Positions 61,202-64,000 of a stretch of DNA of 64,000 nt are shown in pieces (positions within the stretch are counted from its first letter, which is position 1; every line of letters begins with the position of its first letter). The translations under genes were made by a program, and so were the position numbers. The notes beneath the pieces were generated by a model that was not told where the DNA came from, did no database searches, and saw only the letters and a list, made by a program, of their open reading frames with translations. The DNA is from a bacterium (lineage in GTDB: Bacteria; Fidelibacterota; Marinisomatia; Marinisomatales; JAHJCW01): positions 62,001 through 126,000 of the forward strand of contig JANQGY010000002.1 of the NCBI GenBank assembly GCA_028282845.1. Reading direction: 5' to 3'.

Positions 61202-62233
61202 ATGTTGCACGAAATATTTGAAGTCCTTGAACACGCCTTAATGATCACCGGTTTTGTATTCGTAATGATGCTGATCATAGAATATATTAATGTTCAAACG
61301 CGGGGAATATGGCAGGAAAAGCTAGCGCGAAACAAATGGCAGCAATATCTTTTTTCCGCTCTTTTGGGAATTATTCCGGGCTGCTTGGGTGCTTTTACCG
61401 TGGTAACGATGTACTCGCACGGGCTGCTTTCCTTTGGAGCGATCGTGGCCGCGATGATCGCAACCAGCGGCGATGAAGCTTTTTTGCTGTTCGCCACCAT
61501 TCCCAAAACAGCGATAATTATTTCAGTAGTTTTATTCATAATCGGAATTGTAACCGGTTTCATAATTGATAAATTCGTTGATTCGGAAAAATTTCGATTC
61601 AGAATGGCCGGCAATAAGTTACCTATGCATCAAGAGGATACACACCAACATCACCCCAAAGATTCATTACTTTCACTTTGGAAACAACCTTCAATTTATC
61701 GGATATCGTTAGTTGCCATTATTGTGTTATTATTATTCTTGGTGATCACCGGTCGAATAGCCGGACACGAAGAATTATGGATTAGGAATTCTTTGCTAAT
61801 TGTGATTAGCATTTCATTATTAATTGTGTTGACTGTGCAGGAACATTTTCTGAAAGAACATCTGTGGGAACATGTAACCAAAGTTCATATTCCCAAAATA
61901 TTTTTATGGGTATTCGGGACATTGTTCATAATCCATATTCTGTTAGACCATTTAAATGTCAATGCGCTAATATCAGACAATTTGTTAATTGTATTGATCG
62001 TTGCCGTGCTTATAGGAATAATCCCGGAATCCGGTCCGAATTTTATTTTTATCACACTATTTGCTCAAGGCACGATACCATTCAGTATTCTATTAGCCAA
62101 CTCAATTTCGCAGGATGGCCACGGTATGCTGCCGCTGTTAGCTGAATCGAAACGGAGTTTCATTGCTGTTAAAGCGGTTAATGTATTGGTTGCACTTGCA
62201 GTTGGTGGACTTGCCTATTTGATAGGCTTATGA
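61202..62233 (+). CDS. Putative manganese transporter, ten-helix membrane protein
   Basis: 343 residues with about ten membrane helices in two similar halves. ALLGIIPGCLGAFTVVTMYSHGLLSFGAIVAAM (about 54-86) and the second-half IGIIPESGPNFIFITLFAQGTIPFSILLANS (about 279-309) are internal repeats with a Pro-Gly/Pro-Glu motif; TSGDEAFLLFATIPK follows the first. A His-rich cytosolic loop (HQEDTHQHHPKD, about 142-153) may bind metal. The family is annotated as putative manganese or arsenic efflux; direct proof is limited. AAAGGAAAT precedes the ATG. Confidence 0.8.
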   Translation: MLHEIFEVLEHALMITGFVFVMMLIIEYINVQTRGIWQEKLARNKWQQYLFSALLGIIPGCLGAFTVVTMYSHGLLSFGAIVAAMIATSGDEAFLLFATIPKTAIIISVVLFIIGIVTGFIIDKFVDSEKFRFRMAGNKLPMHQEDTHQHHPKDSLLSLWKQPSIYRISLVAIIVLLLFLVITGRIAGHEELWIRNSLLIVISISLLIVLTVQEHFLKEHLWEHVTKVHIPKIFLWVFGTLFIIHILLDHLNVNALISDNLLIVLIVAVLIGIIPESGPNFIFITLFAQGTIPFSILLANSISQDGHGMLPLLAESKRSFIAVKAVNVLVALAVGGLAYLIGL

Positions 62234-62236
62234 TTC

Positions 62237-62911
62237 TTATTTTTTCTGCGCATAACCAACAGTTTCAAACGGATTGATCAGGGTTGTCATTATATTGGAT
62301 AGATGACTGCCGATCCGTTTTAAATAGCGGGCATAGAGCACAACCGAAGCGGCTTTGGATTCTGATCCGAATGTGATCTTTTCTTTAATAATTTGATCTA
62401 CGAGTTTATCCGATGTCTTGGCAACCATTTTCCGATGAGTGGCAACCAATTCGCCGGCAACTTCCGAATCCTGCGAGTGAATGGCTTCCATAGTTTGATC
62501 GAATCTGCTTAATACTTCCTCTTCGATCATTTTCAGATCTTCGCTGATCTTCTCAACTTTAAGTGAATCAGGATTGCTGATCGCCAGGTCCAAGATATTC
62601 TTGCAGTAATCACCAACCCGTTCGATATCAACTACCATATTGATCAAAACTAGCCCATTGGGAATATCGGTGGCGTCATCCTGCAAGACTAAATGCGTCA
62701 TAACTTTTTTACGTATTTCACGCTGAAAATCATTGATCTCTTTATCGCGTTTCTTAAGCGCAATTAAAGTTTTTTCTTTCTTGTGTTTCCGCAGCATTTG
62801 TATTGATTGTACAAACATCTCGCGGGATAATTGCAGCATCTCGTAAGAGTTATCCCAGGCTTCCACAAGGAGGTCATCGGATTTCCAAATTTTGATTAAT
62901 TCTTTCCACAT
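62237..62911 (-). CDS. PhoU-like (DUF47-type) helical protein
   Basis: 224 residues, all helical, built from a PhoU-type repeat (VVDIERVGDYCKNILDLA, about 92-109; YARYLKRIGSHLSNIMTTLI, about 192-211). The E-R-x-x-D and R-x-x-S-H motifs are the metal-binding corners. Such proteins often regulate phosphate transporters. It follows the Na/Pi cotransporter by 12 bases and is convergent with the transporter at 61202. Confidence 0.88.
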   Translation of the reverse strand: MWKELIKIWKSDDLLVEAWDNSYEMLQLSREMFVQSIQMLRKHKKEKTLIALKKRDKEINDFQREIRKKVMTHLVLQDDATDIPNGLVLINMVVDIERVGDYCKNILDLAISNPDSLKVEKISEDLKMIEEEVLSRFDQTMEAIHSQDSEVAGELVATHRKMVAKTSDKLVDQIIKEKITFGSESKAASVVLYARYLKRIGSHLSNIMTTLINPFETVGYAQKK

Positions 62912-62923
62912 ATTAAATAATTC

Positions 62924-64000
62924 CTATGTTAAAAATATGAAGAACACCGGTATAAAGTGTATCAAAATATATATGATAACAAAAAGAGTTAAATTACGGG
63001 TTGATTCACCCGCTTTATTGCCAACCCATATCGCCAAATTGATTGGAATAAACTTAAAAGGATAGAGTAATACAATTCCGAAAACATTAAAGGCTAAATG
63101 CGAGAAAGCTACCGTTACGGCAATATGATTTTGCGTGGTCATTGCAGCCAAAAGGGCGGTTACGGTTGTGCCGATATTAGCGCCGAGCGTATAAGGGAAT
63201 AATTGAGCCACAGTGATAATACCGGCTCCGGCAAGCGGTATTATTAGTGAAGTCGTAACCGAACTGCTTTGGACGATGGTGGTGATTAAAATACCAAATA
63301 CAAAACCGATCAGAGCATTTTTGAACAGATATTTATTGACAATTATTTCAAGCTTAGTTATCACAAGTGATCGAATTACTTTCACTAATCTTGTCAATGA
63401 AAAGAATAAAAGGAATAAGGAAAAGATCAGTAAAAGGATATTGCTCAGTGGTAGCAAATCAAAAAGTGCACTCAGCAATTTTATCGCCGGATCAAGAATA
63501 TATTTAAGCGGATTAAATGCTTCATAACCACCGGCGCCTGAGAAAACAGCCTCTAACCAAATTGCAGTTTTTTTAATAGGTTGAAAAAATATTTCAATCG
63601 GAAAGAGCACCATCACTGCCATAACATTAAAAAAGTCATGCACAATACTTGCGCCAAAGGCGCGTTTAAATTCAACACGATTAGTGATGTGCCCGAACGA
63701 TACCAAAGAGTTGGTAATCGTAGTGCCGATATTCGCGCCCATAATTATCGGTATGGCAGTATCAAGCGTCAATGCACCGCCGGCAACCAATCCGACTACA
63801 AGCGAAGTCGTCGTGGATGAACTTTGGATCAGGCTTGTCGCCACAATACCAATTATCAAACCGGAGAATGGATTTGATGTCATTGTAATCAAAGCCTCGG
63901 CAAATTCTTTACCGAATGATTTAAAGGTATATCCCAAAAGTTTAATACTTAATAGGAAAAGATAAAGAATGGCGATGATCAGTATCGCCCGCAGAAATGC
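62924..64000 (-). CDS. Na/Pi cotransporter family protein (5' partial)
   Basis: At least 358 residues; the minus-strand frame is open to base 64000, so the start lies beyond the window and the TTG at 63937 is internal. The two hallmark QSSS motifs are present: SLIQSSSTTTSLVVGLV and TTIVQSSSVTTSLIIPLAG, each followed by GANIGTT, the inverted repeat of the NptA/PNaS family. About eight membrane helices are visible. It imports phosphate with sodium. The PhoU-like gene downstream is probably its regulator. Confidence 0.92.
   Translation of the reverse strand, partial: AFLRAILIIAILYLFLLSIKLLGYTFKSFGKEFAEALITMTSNPFSGLIIGIVATSLIQSSSTTTSLVVGLVAGGALTLDTAIPIIMGANIGTTITNSLVSFGHITNRVEFKRAFGASIVHDFFNVMAVMVLFPIEIFFQPIKKTAIWLEAVFSGAGGYEAFNPLKYILDPAIKLLSALFDLLPLSNILLLIFSLFLLFFSLTRLVKVIRSLVITKLEIIVNKYLFKNALIGFVFGILITTIVQSSSVTTSLIIPLAGAGIITVAQLFPYTLGANIGTTVTALLAAMTTQNHIAVTVAFSHLAFNVFGIVLLYPFKFIPINLAIWVGNKAGESTRNLTLFVIIYILIHFIPVFFIFLT

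Overview
The window is a 64 kb, AT-rich piece of a bacterial chromosome, probably from the Fibrobacteres-Chlorobi-Bacteroidetes (FCB) superphylum. The evidence is a secreted protein with a type IX secretion C-terminal sorting domain, a second remnant of such a domain, tandem MacB/FtsX-type permeases of the kind common in that group, and many lipoproteins and outer-membrane barrels. No ribosomal RNA or intact tRNA is present, so a finer placement is not possible.

Region 1 (1-8457) is the downstream part of a type III-A CRISPR-Cas locus. It holds csm3 (cut by the window edge), csm4, csm5, an unrecognised membrane protein, a cas6-like gene, a stand-alone reverse transcriptase, cas1, cas2, and an array of 18 repeats and 17 spacers. 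The locus ends at a terminator followed by the 3' part of a tRNA-Met(CAT), which looks like the distal attachment end of an integrated island. cas10 and csm2 would lie upstream, outside the window.

Region 2 (8458-14556) has a structured leader, a lipoprotein, two small barrel proteins, an FkbM methyltransferase and a large membrane protein. Two 85-bp imperfect direct repeats flank the first three genes. Region 3 (14557-21466) has a 49-residue lipoprotein and a TPR/Fis-type regulator divergent from an RND efflux pair.

Region 4 (21459-30443, minus strand) is a compact cluster: a GbsR/MarR-type regulator, a KAS III-like protein lacking the usual His and Asn, a sodium:solute symporter, an acyl-CoA ligase, a lipoprotein, an outer-membrane protein, a lipoprotein hydrolase and an iron-sulfur protein. 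It looks like a system for uptake and CoA activation of an unknown carboxylate or ester. Region 5 (30572-42552) has a PEP-synthase-like protein with receiver-like domains and a MacA/MacB-like export operon with two duplicated permeases and a serine hydrolase.

Region 6 (42586-48291) holds housekeeping enzymes, a branched structured element, an S9 peptidase, a 56-residue membrane protein and a Tat-exported T9SS protein with a dockerin-like repeat and unusual codon use. Region 7 (48462-57809) is a branched-chain amino-acid type ABC transporter operon (livG, livF, livK, livH, livM) interrupted three times. A GxxExxY gene and a DUF1016 nuclease gene are each flanked by the same family of inverted repeats and sit at the livF and livM start codons. 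Between livK and livH, with overlapping or abutting genes, lie a methyltransferase and two related pairs of unknown genes, each pair being a soluble protein plus a small tail-anchored protein. That five-gene module is the best candidate here for an undescribed system.

Region 8 (57858-64000) has an AraC/GyrI regulator coupled to a tiny membrane protein, degraded copies of that small gene flanking a glycosyltransferase and a HigBA toxin-antitoxin pair, a putative manganese exporter, and a PhoU-like/Na-Pi cotransporter pair running off the right edge.
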